A DNA stretch of 64,000 bases, from positions 186,001-250,000 of the forward strand of contig NZ_OZ156465.1 of the NCBI RefSeq assembly GCF_964212655.1. Reading direction: 5' to 3'. The notes below the pieces were generated by a model. That model was not told the origin of the DNA and ran no database searches. It saw nothing but the letters and a program-made list of their open reading frames with translations. The position numbers were made by a program, and so were the translations under genes. This document shows, one piece after another, positions 33,398-40,602 of the stretch (positions within the stretch are counted from its first letter, which is position 1; each line of letters begins with the position of its first letter). This DNA is from Candidatus Thiodiazotropha sp. LNASS1. GTDB lineage: Bacteria; Pseudomonadota; Gammaproteobacteria; Chromatiales; Chromatiaceae.

Positions 33398-34774
33398 ATG
33401 AAATTATCAGGTTTAGACATATTTGTTGTTTTTACATATTTTGCATTTTTGCTTGTGCTGGCATTGTACTTTCGTTGGAAAAAGATTGTTTTCTCTGATT
33501 TTTCCGTGGCTGGGAGATCTGTTTCTAGCATGCTGGTAACACTAAGTTTGCTAGCTACCCTTATAGGTCCAGGTTACTCGATTGCTCTAGCTGATAAAGG
33601 CATGAATTATGGGTACTTGTATTTCTTTATATTTTGCTTCTTTTCTGTTCAGTACGTCTTGACCGGATTGTATTTTGCGCCACGACTTCAGGAACACACC
33701 GATTGTCATTCTTTAGGAGATGTGTTGCGCAAAGCCTACGGAAGCCACATGCAGGTTGTCGTGGGGATAGTATCACTCGTTCTGACTGTGGCTTTTTCCG
33801 CAATAATGGCGAAAGTGGGAGGTAGTATTCTATCCGGCATACTGGATATTGAGTTTAATACAGCGGTTCTCATAGTAACATTTATCGGGGTTCTATATGC
33901 GGTCACAGGAGGGTTGAAAGCCGTAATATATACTGAAGTTGTTCAGGCTGTGCTCATACTAGTGGCCACAATACTTCTGTTGATGTTTATGCTGGAAGAA
34001 AAGCAAGTTCCTGTTGACTGGATGGCGAGTGCGCTTGCTTCTACGGATAAAGCGATAGAGAGCCATACTGTTATCTCCCTTATCGGTCTTTCTCTTGCTT
34101 TTTTGCTGGGAGAGTTTTTAATACCGCCGTACGCAAACAGAGCATTTGCTTCTCGTACAAAAAGTATTGCATCAAAGAGTTTTATTGCCGCAGGGATTAT
34201 GTCGGCGGTATGGTTTTTTATTGTTGTAACGATTGGAGTATTGAGTGCGTATTTTATAAACCAGGGTGGAGATCAAGGTGCTTTTATTGGCTCTGGATTC
34301 GCAGTGCTTCCGTCCGGTTTGCTAGGGCTCTTTGTCGTCGCGTTAGCTTCCATTGTTATGTCGACTCAGGAGTCGTTGTTCAACGCAGGAGCAACCTCCT
34401 TTGTTAGGGATATCATGAGGAATGATGGGGCTGATGAAGTAAAAGACTTAGCGTCTGTTCGTATAGTTACACTATTCGTATCGGCATCTGCGGTGTTTGT
34501 CGCAATTTACGCTCCAAACATATTATCAATACTGTTGGCTGGTTACGCGGTATGGGTTCCAATTGTAGCAGTACCTCTAGCATGGTATTTGCTGACTGGT
34601 AAGACGGATATTGTGGTGGCGTATTCTTCTGTAATAGTCGGTGGGGTTCTCAGTATCTCTTCAATGGTGATTGATCCTGCGGCTATTGAAAATGGCTTGG
34701 CAGTATTCGTTGGAGTATTTGGTAATGCTGTAGGTGCTGCGTTCGGTTTGGTATTTCGCTCTAAGCGTGGGTAA
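33398..34774 (+). CDS. Sodium:solute symporter family (SSF) transporter
   Basis: 458 aa, about 12-13 membrane helices. The family hallmarks are present: helix 1 start GLDIFVVFTYFAFLLVLALY, the motif FSDFSVAGRSVSSMLVTLSL, the signature AVTGGLKAVIYTEVVQAVLI (GGLKAV-x-x-T-E-x-x-Q), and SIVMSTQESLFNAGATSF around the second sodium site. SSF members bring in sugars, amino acids, vitamins, nucleosides or urea with sodium; the substrate cannot be told. It is a rare cargo in an ICE and is flanked by two unknown cytoplasmic proteins of the same operon. Confidence 0.88.
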   Translation: MKLSGLDIFVVFTYFAFLLVLALYFRWKKIVFSDFSVAGRSVSSMLVTLSLLATLIGPGYSIALADKGMNYGYLYFFIFCFFSVQYVLTGLYFAPRLQEHTDCHSLGDVLRKAYGSHMQVVVGIVSLVLTVAFSAIMAKVGGSILSGILDIEFNTAVLIVTFIGVLYAVTGGLKAVIYTEVVQAVLILVATILLLMFMLEEKQVPVDWMASALASTDKAIESHTVISLIGLSLAFLLGEFLIPPYANRAFASRTKSIASKSFIAAGIMSAVWFFIVVTIGVLSAYFINQGGDQGAFIGSGFAVLPSGLLGLFVVALASIVMSTQESLFNAGATSFVRDIMRNDGADEVKDLASVRIVTLFVSASAVFVAIYAPNILSILLAGYAVWVPIVAVPLAWYLLTGKTDIVVAYSSVIVGGVLSISSMVIDPAAIENGLAVFVGVFGNAVGAAFGLVFRSKRG

Positions 34775-34780
34775 ATATTT

Positions 34781-35614
34781 GTGAACAATAACCAATTGGC
34801 CAAAGTGCTGAAGGACATAGTGGCTAAGGAAGCCGGTGGGTTTTCCAAGAGTGTACTTCAGACAGGTCATTTCATGCTCAACTATCGAATCCAGGAGAGC
34901 GCATCTGGTAAGGCTTTGGTGGCCGATGACCATAACATCTCACTAAGACAATTTTCTGAGGAAACATGGGAGGTGGGTAGAGATCTTGTTCGGCTGAATC
35001 ATATAGAAAGGCTTCTTCTATTAGTGAATGACTGGCAAGAACTTGAACCATTTAGACCCGGTATTACTGATCACATGGTCTTTCAGAAGTTAAAAAGTGA
35101 TGCGCTGGAGAAATATTATGCAGAAAATCCGACCTTGCCTTATTGTTTGAGAGAGGCTCCGGTGAAGGAGGATTCCATTGAGAGACGCAGTATTGATTGC
35201 TGGATGTTTTCAGAAAGTGCTTTACGTGATGAATTCCGTATTAGTGTCATAAAGGAATTAGAGCCTAGGTTTGAATTTATAAGAAAAGTAAGAGAAGAGG
35301 GGAAAAGTTATGTTAGGTTCTATCGGGCAGAAACGGATTTAAAAGAGTTCCATGATAATAATGAGTATAATTTATTGTGTGAGAATACGACTGACTGTGC
35401 CGGTGAGGTGGTTCAGTTGCTTAACAATATGAAGAAGCGGTCTGTCGATTGTTTTGTTAACTTCTACCCTATGTCGTGTAGGAGGTATGTAAACATAGGT
35501 TGTCTTATTGCCGAGGCTGTTCTTCCAAAAGAAAGGAAAATGAAAGTTGTGAATGTAGCGATAGGAGATACGCTTGCTGATTCTGCAATAAAGGTGAATA
35601 TATATACGATGTAA
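34781..35614 (+). CDS. Unknown cargo protein, third gene of the symporter operon
   Basis: 277 aa, GTG start 6 bp after the symporter stop. Helical N-terminus (NQLAKVLKDIVAKEAGGF), acidic and basic segments, several Cys (for example LLCENTTDCAGEV, SRRYVNIGCLIAE). No recognised domain. Its tight linkage suggests a shared role with the transporter and the 486-aa protein. Confidence 0.65.
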   Translation: MNNNQLAKVLKDIVAKEAGGFSKSVLQTGHFMLNYRIQESASGKALVADDHNISLRQFSEETWEVGRDLVRLNHIERLLLLVNDWQELEPFRPGITDHMVFQKLKSDALEKYYAENPTLPYCLREAPVKEDSIERRSIDCWMFSESALRDEFRISVIKELEPRFEFIRKVREEGKSYVRFYRAETDLKEFHDNNEYNLLCENTTDCAGEVVQLLNNMKKRSVDCFVNFYPMSCRRYVNIGCLIAEAVLPKERKMKVVNVAIGDTLADSAIKVNIYTM

Positions 35615-36007
35615 CCATTGTTCGATCCATGTTCACACCAAAGTAGTAGTTGGTTTTTTTATTCATCAATGAGTGGAGAATTGCGGATCTCAATAACCAT
35701 CATAGTTAAGTCGAGAGTCTACTTCCAATCGCCCCCATCATGTTAGGGCATTGAGTTGGCAACCGAACGGCAACGCATTCTCTGTTAGCCAAGATAGTAG
35801 GGTGTCATCACTTAATTCATACTGCCTTACGGTTTATTCTGGCGCTAATTCACAACCAACGTAACATTTTGGGTGGCTAGGTTGTTGCTCTAACCACCTT
35901 CTATTGTGGTAATAGGAAATCCCACACCTTTCTGATCTGATTTTCCATATCTAGTCCTCCCCGAATCCCCCACCATGCGCGTCATGCGCAACACGGGGAG
36001 GACATCC
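35615..36007. other. Intergenic region between cargo site 1 and the RAQPRD gene
   Basis: About 390 bp without a supported gene. A T-rich stretch (35651-35658 region) after the cargo operon may end its transcript. The right half returns to backbone-like composition; the promoter for the second part of the transfer operon should be here, but no clear boxes were found. A possible stem GGTT/AACC near 35880-35900 is weak. Confidence 0.4.
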
Positions 36008-36310
36008 ATGCAAATTACCAATCTGCTGGTCTCAGGACTGTTGGCGGCTGTATTGCCGGTTCAGCTTGCCATTGCTGACGCAGACGGTGAGCGGGCGGCA
36101 CTCGCCCGGATTATCCACGAACTACAGGCCATCGATCCGCTGATAACGGAAGCGGCTACTCAAGCCAATCCGGATGCCCGTGTACGTTTCCAGTATGAGT
36201 GGCTGCGCCAGGATCTTGATCGGATTCGACTCGGGATCCAGGAACACATCGATGCACCACGTTCTGAACCCCGGACTTTCCCGCCGCTGCGCGGCGATTA
36301 CCGTCGGTGA
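36008..36310 (+). CDS. RAQPRD-family ICE protein (TIGR01690)
   Basis: 100 aa from ATG 36008, chosen for the GGGGAGGAC ribosome site; ATG 35975 is in frame but unsupported. Signal peptide to about residue 22. The helical middle has RVRFQYEWLRQDLDRIRLGI and the C-terminus RSEPRTFPPLRGDYRR is the family end (a variant of the R-A-Q-P-R-D signature). Periplasmic; role in transfer unknown. Confidence 0.87.
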   Translation: MQITNLLVSGLLAAVLPVQLAIADADGERAALARIIHELQAIDPLITEAATQANPDARVRFQYEWLRQDLDRIRLGIQEHIDAPRSEPRTFPPLRGDYRR

Positions 36311-36319
36311 TGTCAGGTC

Positions 36320-36550
36320 ATGACGGCAGCTCAGAACACGGCATTTCAAGCGGGCTCCGGTTTTACACCGGCCACGTTGCTGACCGGCATCGCATCGGTC
36401 GTGCTGGTGCTGGCCTTCGTCTGGGTTATTTGGGTCTTGCTGGGCACCTTCCGTGCCTGGCAGAACGGGCAGGTCGTTTTGTTCGATGTGGTCTGGTCGG
36501 CACTGCGCGCCAGCATCGTGCTTATGGTGTTGGGTTTTTATCTGCGGTAG
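36320..36550 (+). CDS. Small ICE membrane protein TIGR03758
   Basis: 76 aa. Two hydrophobic segments: ASVVLVLAFVWVIWVLLGTF and RASIVLMVLGFY. It begins 9 bp after the RAQPRD stop, the family's usual position. Probably an inner-membrane part of the mating channel. Confidence 0.83.
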   Translation: MTAAQNTAFQAGSGFTPATLLTGIASVVLVLAFVWVIWVLLGTFRAWQNGQVVLFDVVWSALRASIVLMVLGFYLR

Positions 36551-36577
36551 CGGCCGTTGGCCACTGTCGCAGGGGTT

Positions 36578-36597
36578 CGGGGAGTTCCCCGTATTTT
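36578..36597 (+). terminator. Possible attenuator between TIGR03758 and TIGR03745 genes
   Basis: GGGG-AGTT-CCCC within CGGGGAGTTCCCCG, followed by TATTTTT. The stem is short, so termination is probably partial and would lower or tune the pilin-like gene downstream. Confidence 0.35.
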
Positions 36598-36635
36598 TAA
36601 CAGGGGGGCAACCCCGTTACCTCGGAGAGAAAGTA

Positions 36636-36986
36636 ATGATGAAGAAAGCAGTAAAAAAGGTGGTAACCGCAGCTGGGTTGCTCGCAGTTACGGCAAGCCA
36701 GTCGGTATTCGCGGCGTTGCCGACCCCGGTGGCGCCCAGTACCGCACCCGCAGCCGGTGACTGGATTGGGCTCATTTCGGGTTACATCAAGGATGGCGGT
36801 CTGGTCCTGGGTCTGGCGATCGCTGTGCTGGGCTTCCTGTGGATTGCCTATCTCGGCTTCGCCAAGTTCAACGAGGCTCGCCAGGGCAAGGCCGAATGGG
36901 CCGAAGTGGGCGTGCTCGGCATCGTCGGTGCGATCGTACTGATCTTTGCCAGCTACCTGCTCACCGAAGCCGCGGGCGTCATCTAA
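36636..36986 (+). CDS. ICE protein TIGR03745 (pilin-like, PFL_4702)
   Basis: 116 aa; two adjacent ATGs (36636, 36639) after CGGAGAGAAAG. A signal peptide (about 1-27, ending VFA) is followed by two membrane segments (GLVLGLAIAVLGFLWIAYLG and VGVLGIVGAIVLIFASYLLT). The layout is that of a VirB2/TraA-type pilin, and this family is the likely pilus subunit of G-type systems (inference). Confidence 0.85.
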   Translation: MMKKAVKKVVTAAGLLAVTASQSVFAALPTPVAPSTAPAAGDWIGLISGYIKDGGLVLGLAIAVLGFLWIAYLGFAKFNEARQGKAEWAEVGVLGIVGAIVLIFASYLLTEAAGVI

Positions 36987-36989
36987 CCG

Positions 36990-37370
36990 ATGTCGGGTCG
37001 AGACGACATTCTGGCCGATCGGCTCAATGTAGAGCCGGCGATTTTCAAGGGCTGCTCGTCGTCCGAACTGGGCATCATCGTGGGTGTGGCCGCGCTCATC
37101 TGGTTATCCGTTAGCCTCCTCCTGGCGGGTTTGTTGGGCGCGGTCACCATGGGGTTCGGCATGGCCGGTGTCGGTGTCGTGGGAACAGTCATCGTTATGG
37201 CGGGGCTGTTCCAGCGGCTGAAACGTGGCCGACCGGATGGTTACTACCAGCAACAGATTGCCATCTGGTTGTCGGACCATGGTTTGCGCAGCTCGCCGTT
37301 CATTCGGCGCAGTGGCGCCTGGGATATCGGGAGAACACGGTATGCGACGTTACCGCACCGAGATCGATAA
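36990..37370 (+). CDS. ICE membrane protein TIGR03750
   Basis: 126 aa; start 3 bp after the previous stop. N-terminal DILADRLNVEPAIFKGCSSS is the family signature; two hydrophobic helices follow (about 27-50 and 54-75), then RLKRGRPDGYYQQQIAIWL. It resembles TraL/VirB3-type inner-membrane proteins in layout. Its end overlaps the next gene by 29 bp. Confidence 0.85.
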   Translation: MSGRDDILADRLNVEPAIFKGCSSSELGIIVGVAALIWLSVSLLLAGLLGAVTMGFGMAGVGVVGTVIVMAGLFQRLKRGRPDGYYQQQIAIWLSDHGLRSSPFIRRSGAWDIGRTRYATLPHRDR

Positions 37371-37995
37371 CGTTCGCGCGCACCTGCGCTCACTATGTGT
37401 GGTGATCGGCCTCCAGTTCGTCGTGATCCTGGTTCTCTGGTTTGGCTGGAGTCAGGCGCCGAAACAGTTGACGGTACATGTCCCTCCTGATCTGCGTTCC
37501 GGGGCGACGCTTTCGGTCGACGAAGTGCCGGCGGCTAATGTGTATGCCTTTGCCTTTTACATCTTCCAGCAGCTTAACCGCTGGCCCGACGATGGAGCCA
37601 AGGACTATGGCAAGGCCATCTTCCGCATCTCTCCGTATGTGACGCCGCGATACCGGACGGAGCTCATGGCCGACCTGGAACAGAAGGGCCGTAAGGGTGA
37701 GCTGGCCTACCGGGTGCGAGGTGTGCATGAGATTGCCGGACACGGCTACGAGGAACGTCGCGTCGATGTACTCGCGCCAGGCGTTTGGGTGGTCTGGCTG
37801 GATCTCGATCTGTTCGAGTCGGTGAAAGGCATGACGGTGAAGAAAACCGCCATTCGCTATCCCTTGCGGGTGGTCAGTCTCGCAGTCGATCCGGAAGCCA
37901 ATCCCTGGGGGCTGGCGTTGGACGGCTTTGCGAGTGACGGGCCGCGCCGGCTGGAAGAATCAGAACTCGGTGTAGATGCCGGGCAAGAACAATAG
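37342..37995 (+). CDS. ICE protein TIGR03746 (TraE/VirB8-like, PFL_4703)
   Basis: 217 aa from ATG 37342. One N-terminal membrane helix (LCVVIGLQFVVILVLWFGWS), then a periplasmic domain with AANVYAFAFYIFQQLNRWPD and AIFRISPYVTPRYRTEL. Layout and size match TraE/VirB8 scaffold proteins of conjugation channels. Confidence 0.87.
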   Translation: MRRYRTEIDNVRAHLRSLCVVIGLQFVVILVLWFGWSQAPKQLTVHVPPDLRSGATLSVDEVPAANVYAFAFYIFQQLNRWPDDGAKDYGKAIFRISPYVTPRYRTELMADLEQKGRKGELAYRVRGVHEIAGHGYEERRVDVLAPGVWVVWLDLDLFESVKGMTVKKTAIRYPLRVVSLAVDPEANPWGLALDGFASDGPRRLEESELGVDAGQEQ

Positions 37996-38007
37996 CAGGA
38001 GCAACCC

Positions 38008-38805
38008 ATGCGAAAAAAAACATCGAACCATTCCGTAATGACTACCTGGCTGGGTGTGACGCTGCTCTTGATGCAGTCGCTCGTGCATGCCGAGACGGAA
38101 ACGCTTGAGCGGATCGAGTGGAAAAAAGCACCGATCCGGTTGGAACTCGCAGTTGGTCAGGAACAGCGGATTGAATTTCCCGCCGCAGTAAAGGTGGGTG
38201 TGCCGGCCTCCGTTCAGGGTGTGTTGCGCACGCAGAGTGTCAACGGGATGGTCTACCTGTTGGCGCACACGTCCTTCGGATCCAACCGGCTCATGGTGCG
38301 TGAACTCGATAGTGGGCGTATCTACCTGTTCGATGCCACGGCTACAGAAGAAGGCGGGCCAGGTCATCCGATTCAAATCTATGTGTCGGGTGAACAGGGC
38401 AATGAGAAAGATCAGGCGACTGCCGGACATGAGCCGGAACAGGAGCGGCCTGATTTTATTCAGCTGACCCGCTTCGCCGCCCAACAGCTCTATGCCCCGG
38501 CTCGCCTGGTCAAAGACCAGCCCGGTATTGTCCGGGTGCCGGTCAGCCGTGATCCTGTCGATCTGTACCATGGTGGCGTCGTCGAAGGGGTCCCGCTGGT
38601 AGCATGGCGCGCCAAGGGTCTCTATATCACCGCGGTCAAGCTCACCAACCGTACCGAACAGGCGCTAACACTGGACCCACGCAACATTCGGGGTACCTGG
38701 CTGACGGCAACCTTTCAGCACCACCGTCTGCTTCCCAAAGGCGATGAAGCTGATACCACGGCTGTGTATCTGATCTCCGCCCGGCAATTCGGCGTTTCGC
38801 ACTAG
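38008..38805 (+). CDS. ICE protein TIGR03749 (TraK/VirB9-like, PFL_4704)
   Basis: 265 aa. Signal peptide (about 1-28, ending VHA); ETLERIEWKKAPIRLELAVG opens the mature part. Beta-rich, with LMVRELDSGRIYLFDATATE and RNIRGTWLTATFQHHRLLP. The equivalent of TraK/VirB9 in the outer-membrane core (inferred from position between the TraE-like and TraB-like proteins). Confidence 0.86.
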   Translation: MRKKTSNHSVMTTWLGVTLLLMQSLVHAETETLERIEWKKAPIRLELAVGQEQRIEFPAAVKVGVPASVQGVLRTQSVNGMVYLLAHTSFGSNRLMVRELDSGRIYLFDATATEEGGPGHPIQIYVSGEQGNEKDQATAGHEPEQERPDFIQLTRFAAQQLYAPARLVKDQPGIVRVPVSRDPVDLYHGGVVEGVPLVAWRAKGLYITAVKLTNRTEQALTLDPRNIRGTWLTATFQHHRLLPKGDEADTTAVYLISARQFGVSH

Positions 38806-38813
38806 GGCTTACC

Positions 38814-40223
38814 ATGGCACAAACAACCTCCAACCGACTCTTACCCCTGCTTGCCGGCGCCGTTGTGCTGATGCTGGTATTCGTCACCCAGAAATCCTGT
38901 TCGCAGGAACCTGAAGATGCACTCGTTCTGGAGAGCGTGCCCCAAGCGCCTGCGCCGGATGCGGACAGTCCTGCCGATACCATCAAGACGCTGACGGCCA
39001 ATGTCGCCTCCATGACCACGGAAGTACAGGCTTTACGCAAGGACAATGACCAGCTGCGCAAAGAGAACCGCGATCTGCTGGCCAACCGTCACCAGATCGA
39101 GGAGAACGTCACAACCCGGGTCAAGCGTGAGCTGCTCTCCCATGAAAAAGACCGGGAGTCACGCGACCGGATCGATGCCGGTGTGCTTTCTTCCCTGACG
39201 GCACGTGTGGATGCGCTGTCTCAGTCTCTTTCCCAGCGTTACCCCAACCAAAGTGGCAGTGACATCCCGGTGGGTCTGGGCCTCGATGACGTCGGAGAGG
39301 GGGCTACAACTTCTGACAGCCTGATCTGGGTCGAACCGCTGGATAGTGTCGACGATGCTGCGTTAGAGGCCAATGGAAACAGTCTGCTGCAGAGGGTAGG
39401 TCAGTCGACCGGAAGTGCGTTGACATCGGCGACTGAAAAGACTCCAAAAATTAAACAGGCACTGACTCAGGAACTCAGCACCGTCCATCCCGTTTATACA
39501 GTTCCCCGAAACGCCACCTTGATCGGTTCAACAGCCATGACGGCCCTGGTCGGCCGGGTGCCGGTGCAAGGACAGGTTCGTGATCCGATGCCGTTCAAGG
39601 TTATCACCGGCGCAGATAACCTGGCCGCCAATGGCCTCACAGTGCCGGGCGTTCAAGGCATGGTGTGGAGTGGGACCGCTGTTGGAGACTGGACGCTTTC
39701 ATGTGTGACCGGTCGCCTCGATTCGGTCACCTTCGTTTTCGAGGATGGCACCATCCGAACCATTTCCGGCGATGACCGAGGCAATCAGGGAGGTGGCGCA
39801 GAAAAGCCGCTGGGCTGGATCTCCGACGAACAGGGCATCCCCTGCATCACCGGTGAACGCAAGACCAACGCGCCGGCGTTTCTTAGCCAACGGATCGGTG
39901 TGATGGCCATCCAGGCGGCTGCGGAAGCGGCGGCTAATGCCGAGACAACATCGGTGGTGAGCAATGCGGGCAGTGTCAGCAGCAGCGTCAGCGGCGATAC
40001 CGGCCGCTTCGTGTTGGGCAAGACCATTTCCGGCGGTAGCGAGGAAGTGTCGAAGTGGCTGTTGGAGCGCCAGTCCCAGAGCTTCGATGCCGTCTTCGTC
40101 CCGGCCGGCATCCGCATTGCCATCCATGTTGACCTGGAACTCCCTATTGATTTCGATACCACTGGCAGGAAACTGACCCATGAAACCGACCTCGACCCCT
40201 ATCGCCGCACTCGGCTTGATTAG
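38814..40223 (+). CDS. ICE protein TIGR03752 (TraB/VirB10-like, PFL_4705)
   Basis: 469 aa. Membrane anchor at about 9-27 (LLPLLAGAVVLMLVFVTQ), a coiled coil at about 55-115 (VASMTTEVQALRKDNDQLRK), and a large beta-rich C-terminal domain with ATLIGSTAMTALVGRVPVQG and VPAGIRIAIHVDLELPIDFD. It spans the envelope like VirB10. Its end overlaps the start of the lipoprotein gene by 44 bp, both frames being real. Confidence 0.88.
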   Translation: MAQTTSNRLLPLLAGAVVLMLVFVTQKSCSQEPEDALVLESVPQAPAPDADSPADTIKTLTANVASMTTEVQALRKDNDQLRKENRDLLANRHQIEENVTTRVKRELLSHEKDRESRDRIDAGVLSSLTARVDALSQSLSQRYPNQSGSDIPVGLGLDDVGEGATTSDSLIWVEPLDSVDDAALEANGNSLLQRVGQSTGSALTSATEKTPKIKQALTQELSTVHPVYTVPRNATLIGSTAMTALVGRVPVQGQVRDPMPFKVITGADNLAANGLTVPGVQGMVWSGTAVGDWTLSCVTGRLDSVTFVFEDGTIRTISGDDRGNQGGGAEKPLGWISDEQGIPCITGERKTNAPAFLSQRIGVMAIQAAAEAAANAETTSVVSNAGSVSSSVSGDTGRFVLGKTISGGSEEVSKWLLERQSQSFDAVFVPAGIRIAIHVDLELPIDFDTTGRKLTHETDLDPYRRTRLD

Positions 40224-40602
40224 CCTGGTGCTGGCCGGTTGCGCCAGCACCAAGGATACCGTACTACCCCAGGATGGCCCTTCGATGAAGGCTATTTATG
40301 AGGGCCACGTGCATGAGATGAATGCCGACAATCCTCAGGTCATTCGTGGTGAGTTGGGCAGCCGGTCCATCGTCTCGGGTGACGCAGCGCTGCATGGTTA
40401 TACACGAGATGCTTTCAACGAGATCGATGTGCTGTTTCCTCGCCTGCCTAATCCGACGCTGGTGATGTACATCTTTCCGCACCTGGCCGGTGGTGCCGGC
40501 GCACCGGTGCCCGGCTATACGACCGCCTTCCCGATGTATGAACAGGTGGAATATGCGCTACCCGGTGAAGTCCGTAGTCAGCAGGGTGGTGGCCGCCGGT
40601 GA
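40180..40602 (+). CDS. ICE lipoprotein TIGR03751 (TraV/VirB7-like position)
   Basis: 140 aa; lipoprotein signal with lipobox LAGC (LISLVLAGCAS). The mature part has DGPSMKAIYEGHVHEM and LFPRLPNPTLVMYIFPHL, typical of the family. Outer-membrane lipoprotein of the channel core. Overlaps both neighbours. Confidence 0.87.
   Translation: MKPTSTPIAALGLISLVLAGCASTKDTVLPQDGPSMKAIYEGHVHEMNADNPQVIRGELGSRSIVSGDAALHGYTRDAFNEIDVLFPRLPNPTLVMYIFPHLAGGAGAPVPGYTTAFPMYEQVEYALPGEVRSQQGGGRR

Noticed and set aside
35615-35640. TTCGATCC string after the symporter operon as a possible tRNA T-loop
   Set aside because: No acceptor or anticodon stem can be formed around it; the same string also occurs at 11189 without tRNA structure.
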